This document shows, piece by piece, positions 36,901 through 43,629 of a stretch of DNA of 43,629 bases; position 1 is the stretch's first letter; every line of letters starts with the position of its first letter. Source of the DNA: Saprospiraceae bacterium (lineage in GTDB: Bacteria; Bacteroidota; Bacteroidia; Chitinophagales; Saprospiraceae); contig JAQXDE010000013.1 in assembly GCA_029251525.1 (NCBI GenBank), positions 1 to 43,629 of the forward strand, read 5' to 3'. The notes beneath the pieces were generated by a model. That model did no database searches. It was not told the DNA's origin and saw only the letters and a list, made by a program, of their open reading frames with translations. Position numbers and translations under genes: made by a program.

Positions 36901-37822
36901 AAAGAGCGCAATAGCATCAGTTGAACAAGTCGGGCCTTTCTTTGGTGGTCATCCAAAAGAATCTAAAAAATTACTTTGGACCAGAGTAAGTGAGCGACTT
37001 AGACATAAAGGTAGAGCGGTCAATTTATGGGATTTTGAACGATTAGTTATTCAAGAATTTCCAGAAGTTAGACAAGTGAAGTGTATTGGACCAGGTGAAA
37101 ATGGTGGAGATATAATCTCTGGTGAAGTAATCGTTGCTGTTGTTTCTGAGCACATTGGCAAAAACAATTTGCGCCCAACTATTGGTGTTAACCTACTAAG
37201 AAATATCCATGAATATTTACAAAACCTTACAAGTCCGCATGTTGATCTCAATATTATAAACCCTTCTTATGAATGGCTCAAGTTATCCATGCAGGTTTTA
37301 TTGAAAGCACCTTTTCAAAATCAAACTGGCAAATACCTGAAGCAATTATCTGATGAAATAGAGAATTTTATTTGCCCCTGGCTTCATCAAGGAGACATCA
37401 GAATTGGAGGAGGTTTCAAAAAAAAGGATTTGCATAATTATATTCAAAGTAGACCTTATATCGAATATGTCACTAGTTTTTCAATCGTACATATTTTTGA
37501 AAAAGAAATAAAAGAAAATGGAAAAGTTAAAAAACTATCAGAAAAATTGTACGAATTTAACTTGTTAGATTCTGCTAAATCTATAGATCAACGAGACGAA
37601 ATTTCAGCAAATTCTTCATACGGTATATTAGTACCTGCTGATATTCATAATATTCAATTCATTAAAGATTCTCAATTTATAAAACCTAAAGAAACCTCCT
37701 TAAGCAAAATGGCATTAGAAACAGATATGCTTATTCTTGATCCAAAAGAAGAACCTTCTAAGAAAGTTTATACAAAATCAAGTGCTCAATCGGATTTCTT
37801 TTCAATTTTAAATTTAGATTGA
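33998..37822 (+). CDS. Baseplate J/gp6-like wedge protein (Pvc11-like)
   Basis: This is a very long wedge protein of 1274 residues. The N-terminal about 300 residues are Lys/Asn-rich and helical, with no clear family match. The middle is beta-rich. The C-terminal third has the baseplate J/gp6 signature near residue 990: LLWTRVSERLRHKGRAVNLW, followed by DFERLVIQEFPEVRQVKCIG, then IGVNLLRNIHEYLQNLTSPH and a HQGDIRIGGGFKK segment. gp6/J proteins form the wedge ring of the baseplate and trigger sheath contraction. Pvc11-type proteins of Bacteroidota eCIS are often this long. The start is ATG 33998, and the next gene begins 16 bases after the stop. Confidence 0.85.
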   Translation: MTTKRSGTSRNSRLVSSLNPDNIKIDNRSLTDLLAYTKEVATLINFYGEDNEIQGNWGQFFQKNNSFFMAEIVNKDITTLYKKGSNLLLKYHFSKKGNDNKKASYLLLLIGIIDEYYSIITNWQKRVNEVSKLGNYIEIHLKIKYCKERYFDKQRSHLTTVKRFLDEKTNTTNPNKILKHDTPSTEQNNPLLSVQFVYDELKGIFNTFYEQLNYLKQIAENDLKIAYSEKSDHEPLMGLLIAFLKIFRFQQDHLNKFTGKHLEYYYHQVLGQKNKNAIPDRTHASFTLKKESLPYLVPKGTLLLADINDDGLESHYETLHDTLVSRAEITSLQTLNISRNSDFNFESSFNTVSNIYHAPIANSKDGLGTPFNETNKSWPIVGEDQSLLSQRQKNMMTGNVGLAIVAPILYLEAGSRKITLDLKVDPDTQDNLFVLLKDLAQSQNQTVAIVFETLLRSSIEIFGTTTEGWFKIEDYNTKPIGQWGDNSICIDLMLGNEMPPLVPLGKEAEGNRYSEKWPAIKIMLRSGTSIYAYSFLQVLKMRRIEIKVDVQNLKKLTLTNIAGQFNNNTPFPLFGALPDKNSELLIGSRELFLKNITSLGIDIEWNNLPDLEGGFDKYYDAYISNESGESLGIGNDSFKMKISALSQAQFFPNNFKDQQILPLFQMDENNRLSTITKIQKTIETKKLLLNANLDEPIELLPYANDTQLGYIRLTMCEPKFAFGHIPYPRILAHAVTHNTFASAKKAWWKNQKTKLIPLPNEPFTPVVKRISINYTAKSSINIIGQGGERKPDEMESQIIRIIPFGYKTIFKNGISDSRELLEPFGSDGYLVIGLNNIKPGLPLNLMFEFSGSKNKTMETPVNIRWFYLSDNTFYQFKKEDIYYDTTSNFTSNGIVSLRIPEDINKNNTIIQGDHYWILVAARGKITKVLGKIIQIKTHAVEARWVNNNDPNHYSNLENLPKIKALAKKKSAIASVEQVGPFFGGHPKESKKLLWTRVSERLRHKGRAVNLWDFERLVIQEFPEVRQVKCIGPGENGGDIISGEVIVAVVSEHIGKNNLRPTIGVNLLRNIHEYLQNLTSPHVDLNIINPSYEWLKLSMQVLLKAPFQNQTGKYLKQLSDEIENFICPWLHQGDIRIGGGFKKKDLHNYIQSRPYIEYVTSFSIVHIFEKEIKENGKVKKLSEKLYEFNLLDSAKSIDQRDEISANSSYGILVPADIHNIQFIKDSQFIKPKETSLSKMALETDMLILDPKEEPSKKVYTKSSAQSDFFSILNLD

Positions 37823-37838
37823 AATAAAAAAATCTCTT

Positions 37839-38621
37839 ATGGAAGAACCACAAAGACGTACAAGAAAATCACTTAAAAGAATTTTCAAAAAAGGAAATGT
37901 TCCTACCGAAGCTGGCTTTGCTAATTTAATTGACTCGACAATTAATATTATTGATGATGGGATTAATAAATCCATGAAAAATGGTTATGAATTTGCCCCA
38001 AAAGGAGACTCCAACAGTTTATTAAGTTTTTTTAAGAGCCTAGAAAATCATGATGATCCAATGTGGCAATTTTCCATAAAAGGGAAAAAAAATGAAGAGG
38101 GCTTAGCTTTTGAGATGCCTGATCATACTGATAGACCTAGTATTCTTTTTTTTGATCAAGATGGAAATATCGGAGTCAATACGCTATCCCCCATTATGCC
38201 ACTAACGGTAAATGGATATATTGGAATAAATGGACGGATTGGAACCTTTGCTTCGGGGGAGGTAGATGGAGATAATAAATACCATAATATTATTGAAAAT
38301 ATAAAAGGGCCTAGTACTTTCGAAATTGTTGCTCGCATTGACGGACCTAAAGGAAGAGGCAAATATGCTATGACACATGCCATTGCAATTTGTACTTTCC
38401 CAAATGCTTTCTTTAATAAAATTCGCCAAACAAACACTTTTATTGGTTGGCCTTGGAATCGAATCAAACTTAGATGGAAAACCATTGATGGTATTTTAAA
38501 TTTACAAATGAAAACTCGAACCCATTACGGAGTAGATGCAAATAATGCCTATTTCAAGATCAAGTATCATGTAACCAATTTATGGAATGACAAACACATG
38601 AATGGATTGCTGGATAAGTAA
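37839..38621 (+). CDS. Probable eCIS tail fibre / target-binding protein
   Basis: This 260-residue protein has a short basic N-terminus (QRRTRKSLKRIFKKGN) and a helical FANLIDSTINIIDDGINKS segment, likely for docking and trimerisation. A repeat-like IGVNTLSPIMPLTVNGYIGI and GRIGTFASGEVDG follows, as in phage-fibre and adhesin head repeats (Bacteroidota fibres carry similar IGI-TLSP-L-V-G units). The C-terminal half has YAMTHAIAI, FNKIRQTNTF and WPWNRIKLRW, an Arg/Trp-rich globular region. The insertion between Pvc11- and Pvc12-like genes suggests a baseplate-attached receptor-binding fibre. The family is not certain and I cannot name a receptor. Confidence 0.6.
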   Translation: MEEPQRRTRKSLKRIFKKGNVPTEAGFANLIDSTINIIDDGINKSMKNGYEFAPKGDSNSLLSFFKSLENHDDPMWQFSIKGKKNEEGLAFEMPDHTDRPSILFFDQDGNIGVNTLSPIMPLTVNGYIGINGRIGTFASGEVDGDNKYHNIIENIKGPSTFEIVARIDGPKGRGKYAMTHAIAICTFPNAFFNKIRQTNTFIGWPWNRIKLRWKTIDGILNLQMKTRTHYGVDANNAYFKIKYHVTNLWNDKHMNGLLDK

Positions 38622-38719
38622 ATAAATATTCGTTTAAAATTGAACGTTTTACTATTACTTGTACTATTTCTTAAAAACAAAATTAACTAAACACAAAACA
38701 TTTTTTCTAATTCTAAGGA

Positions 38720-41449
38720 TTGAAGCAATCAACTACCATATCAAACCAGCCACTTGAACCAAAAAATTTGGATTATCACTTTCTCTATGAGGAAGCGATT
38801 CGTTATTTACAAAAATTATCAGGTGATATATGGACGGATTTTAATATCCATGATCCAGGAGTTACCATATTAGAATATCTATGCTATGGGATTACAGATT
38901 TAGGTTATCGAACAAACCTTGATGTAAAGGATTTGTTATATGCAAATGACAAAAAATCAGGGACAGATATTGCCGATGCATTGTTTCCTCCACATGTAAT
39001 TTTTCCTGCCGCACCTTTAACTTTTATAGATTATCGAAAACTCCTTATTGATAAAATTCCAGAAATCGAAAATTGTTGGATAGAAAAAGATTTTCCAATC
39101 AATGGCCAAAAAGGACTCCATAAAGTCTATCTCAAACTAGATGAGCTGACTATTTTAGAAGAAGGAGAAAAAGTAGTAATAGAAAATACGAAAGAGCTAT
39201 TAATGGCAAATCGTAATTTGGGCGAAGACGTTTCAGATATTATTATTCTCAAAAAGCAAACAATTGCTGTAGAAGCAAATTTAGCTGTAATGTACAACTC
39301 TCATGCGGAAGATGTAATGGTGAAAGTTATACTAGCCTTGAATACTTTTTTTGATATGAATATCAATTATTCTTCCCGCAAAGAAATTTTAGAGAACGGA
39401 GGAAGTCTTGAGAATATTTATGATGGGCCTCTTCTTGAAAATGGGTATATTGATGATAGTGAACTTAAAAGTAGACGAAAAGTAATTCATATCGATCAAA
39501 TCAGAGAACTTTTATTAGACGTTGAAGATGTTTTATCAGTTTCGCAAATTCGTTTTCGAAAAAATAATATCGCTATTGAAAATGAAACGATTGAATTTGA
39601 GAAAGATGAATTTCCCACTTATGATAAAGATTTTTTAATTGAACCGATGGAAGTTATTCCTATACAAATGGATAAACAAAATAAAATTGTTCCATTAGAT
39701 TCTTTCAAAATCAAACGAATTGCTAATACTGAGATTAATAAATTAATTCAAAAATCAACTAATGATAAATCTTTAAAACCAGAGAAATTTATTTCTGATA
39801 TTCTGACTGAAGATATTGCATTTTACTCTTCTATCCAAAAAAATTTCCCACATGTCTATGGTATCACACAATCGCGAACACCTTTACGTGCGACAGTTGA
39901 ACAAAAAAGTAAAGCCAAACAATTAAAAGGGTATTTACTTTTATTTGAACATTTCTTTTCTTCTTATCTGGTTGAGTTAACAGACCTGAGACAATTGTTC
40001 TCGAGTGAGGCAAAGTTTCCCATTAGCCAATTTCATCATTTCCCTTCTGATATCCCTGATGTTGATGCATTGATTAGGAAAAAAAACCAATCCAATAATA
40101 AGATTGATGCTATAAACAATATCAAATATATTGACACAAAATTAAAAAACGTTTATTTTAAAAATTCTAGTCCCCTAAGAAAGAAGAATCATATTCTAAA
40201 TCATTTAATAGCACGGTTTAGTGAGGAAATTTCTGAGGAACATTTTGTACAAAAATTGAATGAAGAGGATGTTGATTTAAAAAAAATAATCCAAGCGAAA
40301 ACAGCCTTTTTACAAAATTATCCTGAGTCAAGTCGTCAACGAGGACTTGGTTTAAATTATACCAAACGGGCTTGGCTAAATGAAAATGTTTCAGGACTCA
40401 AAAAAAGAATTTGTTTTCAATTGGGCATATCTAATTACCAAAATAAAAGTCTTATCTACCCTCTTAAGAACAGTACTCGATTTAAAAGAGAAAAAAAACA
40501 AAGAAAGATCGATTTTACAAAAACAAAAAATTCTTCTTCCCAATCACTTATTCCTGCAAATGATTTATTGATTTATGGTGCACAAAAAAGATATTATACA
40601 CTTTCTCATATCGATGATAAAATAAAAGTCTTATTCAATTCACCTAACAGATCTCACGAAGAATTACCTTATACAATTTATGAGGGTTCCACTGTTAAAC
40701 AATGTAACAATGCTATTCACAATTTATGCAAAGAATTAAAAGAAATAAATAAATTAAGTACAGGTTTTTTTATTGTTGACCATATTGTTTTGCGTAAGAG
40801 AAGTGAACCCGAATGGTCTCTAATACTATATGACAATGAACAAAAAATATTACTAGCAAGCCTTAATGAAACTAATCATGAAAAACTTGAACGGCTTTCA
40901 TACAAAGTTTTCTTATTAGGATGTGACCTTGCCAATATAAAAATTTTCACAGTAGACAATTCTACATATGGAGTAGGACTTTATGATGAACATGATGTTC
41001 GCATCATGGAAACTCCTAGTCATTTCATTCTCTCTTCAGCTATGGAAAAGCAAAGAGAGGTTCGTGATTTTTTTAAAAAAATAAAAAATAGCGATCCTGA
41101 TAAAATTAATGAAAAAATATTTATTCAAAAAAAATCAACGGATGAATCCTTTGAGGATAAGAACATTCCTTCTAATTTTTTCAATGCTCAATTAAGTTTT
41201 ATTTTTCCTAAATGGGTACCTCGTTTTTTTGCGCATAAAAATCGAGAACACATCCGTAGTCTTATTTTAGAGAACGTTCCTGCGCACTTAAAAGTCAATT
41301 TCTACTGGTTAAATATTAGTGAATTCGAAGTTTTCGAAAACCTTTATCTAAAGTCCTTAAACCATTTGGCTTTATTAGAGGATACCAATGAAAAAAAGCA
41401 GGATAAAATAAATAATGAATTAGCTCAATTTCTGATTAATCAACTATAA
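38720..41449 (+). CDS. eCIS baseplate component (Pvc12-like)
   Basis: This 909-residue protein opens LDYHFLYEEAIRYLQKLSGD and WTDFNIHDPGVTILEYLC, the conserved N-terminal motif (W-x-D-x-N-x-H-D-P-G-x-T-x-L-E) of gp6-related wedge proteins. A long middle has a basic, low-complexity stretch (about 580-620). STGFFIVDHIVLRKRSEPEW is followed by LSFIFPKWVPRFFAHKNREH and VPAHLKVNFYWLN, typical of the C-terminal ends of Pvc12-like proteins. No ATG is available: the frame is closed by TAA 38714-38716, and the only start is TTG 38720, 1-2 codons later. A weak start could limit this low-copy subunit. Its TAA stop (41447-41449) is directly followed, in frame, by the tape measure coding region. Confidence 0.85.
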   Translation: MKQSTTISNQPLEPKNLDYHFLYEEAIRYLQKLSGDIWTDFNIHDPGVTILEYLCYGITDLGYRTNLDVKDLLYANDKKSGTDIADALFPPHVIFPAAPLTFIDYRKLLIDKIPEIENCWIEKDFPINGQKGLHKVYLKLDELTILEEGEKVVIENTKELLMANRNLGEDVSDIIILKKQTIAVEANLAVMYNSHAEDVMVKVILALNTFFDMNINYSSRKEILENGGSLENIYDGPLLENGYIDDSELKSRRKVIHIDQIRELLLDVEDVLSVSQIRFRKNNIAIENETIEFEKDEFPTYDKDFLIEPMEVIPIQMDKQNKIVPLDSFKIKRIANTEINKLIQKSTNDKSLKPEKFISDILTEDIAFYSSIQKNFPHVYGITQSRTPLRATVEQKSKAKQLKGYLLLFEHFFSSYLVELTDLRQLFSSEAKFPISQFHHFPSDIPDVDALIRKKNQSNNKIDAINNIKYIDTKLKNVYFKNSSPLRKKNHILNHLIARFSEEISEEHFVQKLNEEDVDLKKIIQAKTAFLQNYPESSRQRGLGLNYTKRAWLNENVSGLKKRICFQLGISNYQNKSLIYPLKNSTRFKREKKQRKIDFTKTKNSSSQSLIPANDLLIYGAQKRYYTLSHIDDKIKVLFNSPNRSHEELPYTIYEGSTVKQCNNAIHNLCKELKEINKLSTGFFIVDHIVLRKRSEPEWSLILYDNEQKILLASLNETNHEKLERLSYKVFLLGCDLANIKIFTVDNSTYGVGLYDEHDVRIMETPSHFILSSAMEKQREVRDFFKKIKNSDPDKINEKIFIQKKSTDESFEDKNIPSNFFNAQLSFIFPKWVPRFFAHKNREHIRSLILENVPAHLKVNFYWLNISEFEVFENLYLKSLNHLALLEDTNEKKQDKINNELAQFLINQL

Positions 41450-41461
41450 CAGCCACAACTA

Positions 41462-43629
41462 ATCAAAAAAAATAATACACATATAATCCAACGTCAAAAA
41501 TTTGTTTTGCAAATTACAAAAGAGGAAAATACCATTGCTTTACAAGAACAAATTAGTCAATTTATCAAAAAGGATTTTACAACACTTTTAGATGATATTT
41601 TTTCAAGTATTTTTCAAACTGATGAGGTACTCAAAATTGACCAGCTATTTCTTGACTTAGGTCAAATATCTGAAAACAATTTGGAAGCAACTATTAAGCA
41701 AAAACTAAAAGCTCAACTTCCAATTATCCTCGCCCAATTATCCATATCTCCAACTATTGGTACTTCACGAAAGTCATCTGAAAAATCAAAAATCCAATTA
41801 TTAGAATTTTTCCTTAAAAATGGTTATTCCCCATGGTGGTTTCCCAATAACAAAACTTTAAATATTGATATTTTAATCATAGAATTATTCAACAAAAATC
41901 CAATTCAAGCAAAAAATATTTTTGAAAGCCTTTTGCGATCTGCTCCAATTCGAAAACGATTAAAATATCAACTTTCAGAAGCAACCATAGATTCTATTAA
42001 TACTGCAATGATTGGTAATCAAATAGAGGAATATGATTCGTATTTGAATCAAGTTCATTACTTATTCCAACATTCTAAAATAAAAACACGAGGTTTCACA
42101 AAGAAGAATTTTCAAAAATATATAAAACATTTACTTTTTGTTTATAGCGGACAAAGTCCTCAAAAAGAAATTTCTTTAAATAACTTTGGAGTTTTTCTTT
42201 TAGACAACTTGACAAGTAAATTCAATATTTCCCTGAGAGAAATTCAACATTTTTATCAAAAAAGAATTTCAAAAGCAACTACGAATAAAGTAGAAAAAAC
42301 TCTAATGAAATCAATCGAATTGCAAATTAAAAAAGATAAACCAACCCAAAATAAACAGTTATCAAAGACGATCAAAAAAACTGATAATGCCCAATTAATC
42401 AGGACTAACTTTTTTGAAAAAGAACAAATCAAAAAGGATTTAAACGAAGGTACTTTTTGGAAAAAAATAGAAAAATATCAAAACCAGTTTCAAAAATCAG
42501 ATTGGGAAAAACTATCATTGATTTTATCAAGTTTGATGGATAAAAATCCTTTAACATTTAAAGAACATTTTATTGGTCATTTAAAAAAATCAAAATTTCA
42601 GGAATCTATCTTTAGGAATCTATCATTTAATTTCCTTCAAAAAACATGTCAACTTTTAAATAGAACCAATACTAATATTGAAAATAACTATCTCAACAAT
42701 CTGGTTCATCTAATTCAAAAATTCATTCCCATTCCAGGATTCACTGATAAAAAAATTAAAATTCTTATTCAGGTCTCCGTATTGAAATATTGGACAAAAA
42801 ATCATTTTACCATTTTTGATGCTGCCGTTTTTTTGGAAAATGTGATCACTTATTTTTGTATTTCATCAAAGATTAAACGCAGCAATTTTTATAGTGCACT
42901 GGAAGCGAAAAGAAGTATCTGGAAAGATTTGAAAGGGCAAGGAGTTGGATTAATGAAAATGTTACTAAATAAACAAATAGAAAATAACGTAATTTTTTCT
43001 CAAACAAAAGAACAAGATAAAAAACAGAATAACTTTAAAAACCAAAACCCAGCTCTCGATTCCTCCTCTTCACTAGAAATTTCAAATATTAGCGCTGAAA
43101 AAAGTTTTTGTTACTTTATCGAAAATGGGTTTTTGCTAGCTGATGGAAAGTTTAAAAAAATTATCGAAATTGAAAATTGGTTGGAGCAAAATGCAACTCA
43201 TTTTAACGAAAAATTTAAAGAAAATTTAGTTCGGTTATTTTCTGTAGAAAAAAATTCCCTAAGAGCTACGCAGCAGTTTGCTTCAAAAGGAATTCATGCA
43301 ATTAATTTGATTCTTGCAGGTAAACAGTTTTTTATTCTACAAAAAACAATGGAAGAACTTAAAGCTTTTTTCCGTCAAAAAAATTATTCAGATTCCGTTA
43401 AATTAAAATTCAATGATTCTCTCCAAATTGAAGTATTTCAATTCTTTACAAACAATCCAAAGTCCTCTTTTCTACCAAATACTTTTTTTAAGGAAATGCT
43501 TTTTAATATCTTCGAAAAAAATGGAAATCAACCTTCGAGGTCTACTCGAAACAATTATTCGCTTAAAGAAAAAAAGATTTTTGGTGAAGCAATTTTGTAC
43601 TTTTTTAAAAATAAAAAAGAAGCAATTTT
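41462..43629 (+). CDS. eCIS tape measure protein (CIS_TMP/Pvc14-like), 3' end beyond window
   Basis: The frame continues after the Pvc12-like stop without another stop to the window end (over 720 codons). The N-terminus NTHIIQRQKFVLQI is the conserved opening of CIS tape measure proteins, followed by FLDLGQISENN, LLEFFLKNGYSPWWFPNN and a repeat of the W-W/L-x-L-G pattern in Lys/Asn-rich helices. Tape measure proteins line the tube lumen and set its length with about six copies per particle. No ATG, GTG or TTG precedes the conserved motif; ATC 41462-41464 lies where Met is expected (about six residues before HIIQRQ). The first canonical codon is TTG 41507, which would remove the conserved start. 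Confidence 0.85.
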   Translation, partial: MKKNNTHIIQRQKFVLQITKEENTIALQEQISQFIKKDFTTLLDDIFSSIFQTDEVLKIDQLFLDLGQISENNLEATIKQKLKAQLPIILAQLSISPTIGTSRKSSEKSKIQLLEFFLKNGYSPWWFPNNKTLNIDILIIELFNKNPIQAKNIFESLLRSAPIRKRLKYQLSEATIDSINTAMIGNQIEEYDSYLNQVHYLFQHSKIKTRGFTKKNFQKYIKHLLFVYSGQSPQKEISLNNFGVFLLDNLTSKFNISLREIQHFYQKRISKATTNKVEKTLMKSIELQIKKDKPTQNKQLSKTIKKTDNAQLIRTNFFEKEQIKKDLNEGTFWKKIEKYQNQFQKSDWEKLSLILSSLMDKNPLTFKEHFIGHLKKSKFQESIFRNLSFNFLQKTCQLLNRTNTNIENNYLNNLVHLIQKFIPIPGFTDKKIKILIQVSVLKYWTKNHFTIFDAAVFLENVITYFCISSKIKRSNFYSALEAKRSIWKDLKGQGVGLMKMLLNKQIENNVIFSQTKEQDKKQNNFKNQNPALDSSSSLEISNISAEKSFCYFIENGFLLADGKFKKIIEIENWLEQNATHFNEKFKENLVRLFSVEKNSLRATQQFASKGIHAINLILAGKQFFILQKTMEELKAFFRQKNYSDSVKLKFNDSLQIEVFQFFTNNPKSSFLPNTFFKEMLFNIFEKNGNQPSRSTRNNYSLKEKKIFGEAILYFFKNKKEAI

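Noticed and set aside
25553-43629. Prophage or R-type tailocin
   Set aside because: No capsid, portal, terminase, holin or endolysin genes; DUF4255, DUF5908 and CIS tape measure proteins are eCIS marks.
25553-43629. Type VI secretion system
   Set aside because: No membrane-complex genes or ClpV, and the tube proteins are gp19/Pvc type with a sheath made from one chain.

Overview
This is an AT-rich window from a Bacteroidota chromosome. I lean towards a Saprospiraceae-like or similar marine gliding lineage, but that is a guess. The support is Bacteroidota-type promoters (TTTG, about 19-20 bp, TAnnTTTG), many exported or lipobox proteins (S9 peptidase, PhoD-like phosphatase, GH18), and an extracellular contractile injection system (eCIS) of the PVC/Afp/AlgoCIS kind. 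No tRNA, rRNA, CRISPR array or insertion sequence was seen.

Layout. 1-7.4 kb holds the end of ftsY, an MFS transporter (-), an Arc-like ribbon-helix-helix protein with an SPFH membrane protein (-), a GHKL ATPase with a nuclease-like tail (+), a PhoD-like phosphatase (+) and a membrane fatty-acid hydroxylase/sterol desaturase (-). After a 1.1 kb gene-free stretch, 8.4-12.2 kb carries a cysteine sulfinate decarboxylase-like enzyme (-), a cysteine dioxygenase (+) and a sodium/solute symporter (-); the two enzymes would turn cysteine into hypotaurine. 12.6-18.1 kb holds a cupin (-), a decayed zinc-type alcohol dehydrogenase pseudogene (-), a small lipoprotein (+), an S9 peptidase lipoprotein (-) and a HAD phosphatase (-).

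18.4-25.3 kb is a possible accessory block: a 1007-residue nSTAND-like/transmembrane/beta-propeller protein (-), divergent from an unknown exported protein, a GH18 lipoprotein with three C-terminal membrane helices, and a small membrane protein (all +).

25.5 kb to the end is one co-directional eCIS operon: Pvc16-like cap (DUF4255), an unknown protein, sheath, tube, second tube/initiator, DUF5908 protein, LysM hub, gp27/gp5-type spike, PAAR tip, gp25-like baseplate protein, baseplate J-like (Pvc11), a fibre-like protein, Pvc12-like baseplate protein and the tape measure protein, which runs off the window. The AAA+ ATPase (Pvc15) and any cargo are not in view and probably lie downstream. There are no capsid, portal, terminase or lysis genes, so this is not a prophage; the DUF4255, DUF5908 and CIS tape-measure proteins separate it from a T6SS.

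The main oddities are a roughly 110-residue alanine-rich helical insert in the only sheath gene, a tape measure gene with no ATG/GTG/TTG before its conserved N-terminus (an ATC sits where the start is expected), hairpins flanking the sheath and tube genes, and a CSAD-type specificity motif in the decarboxylase.
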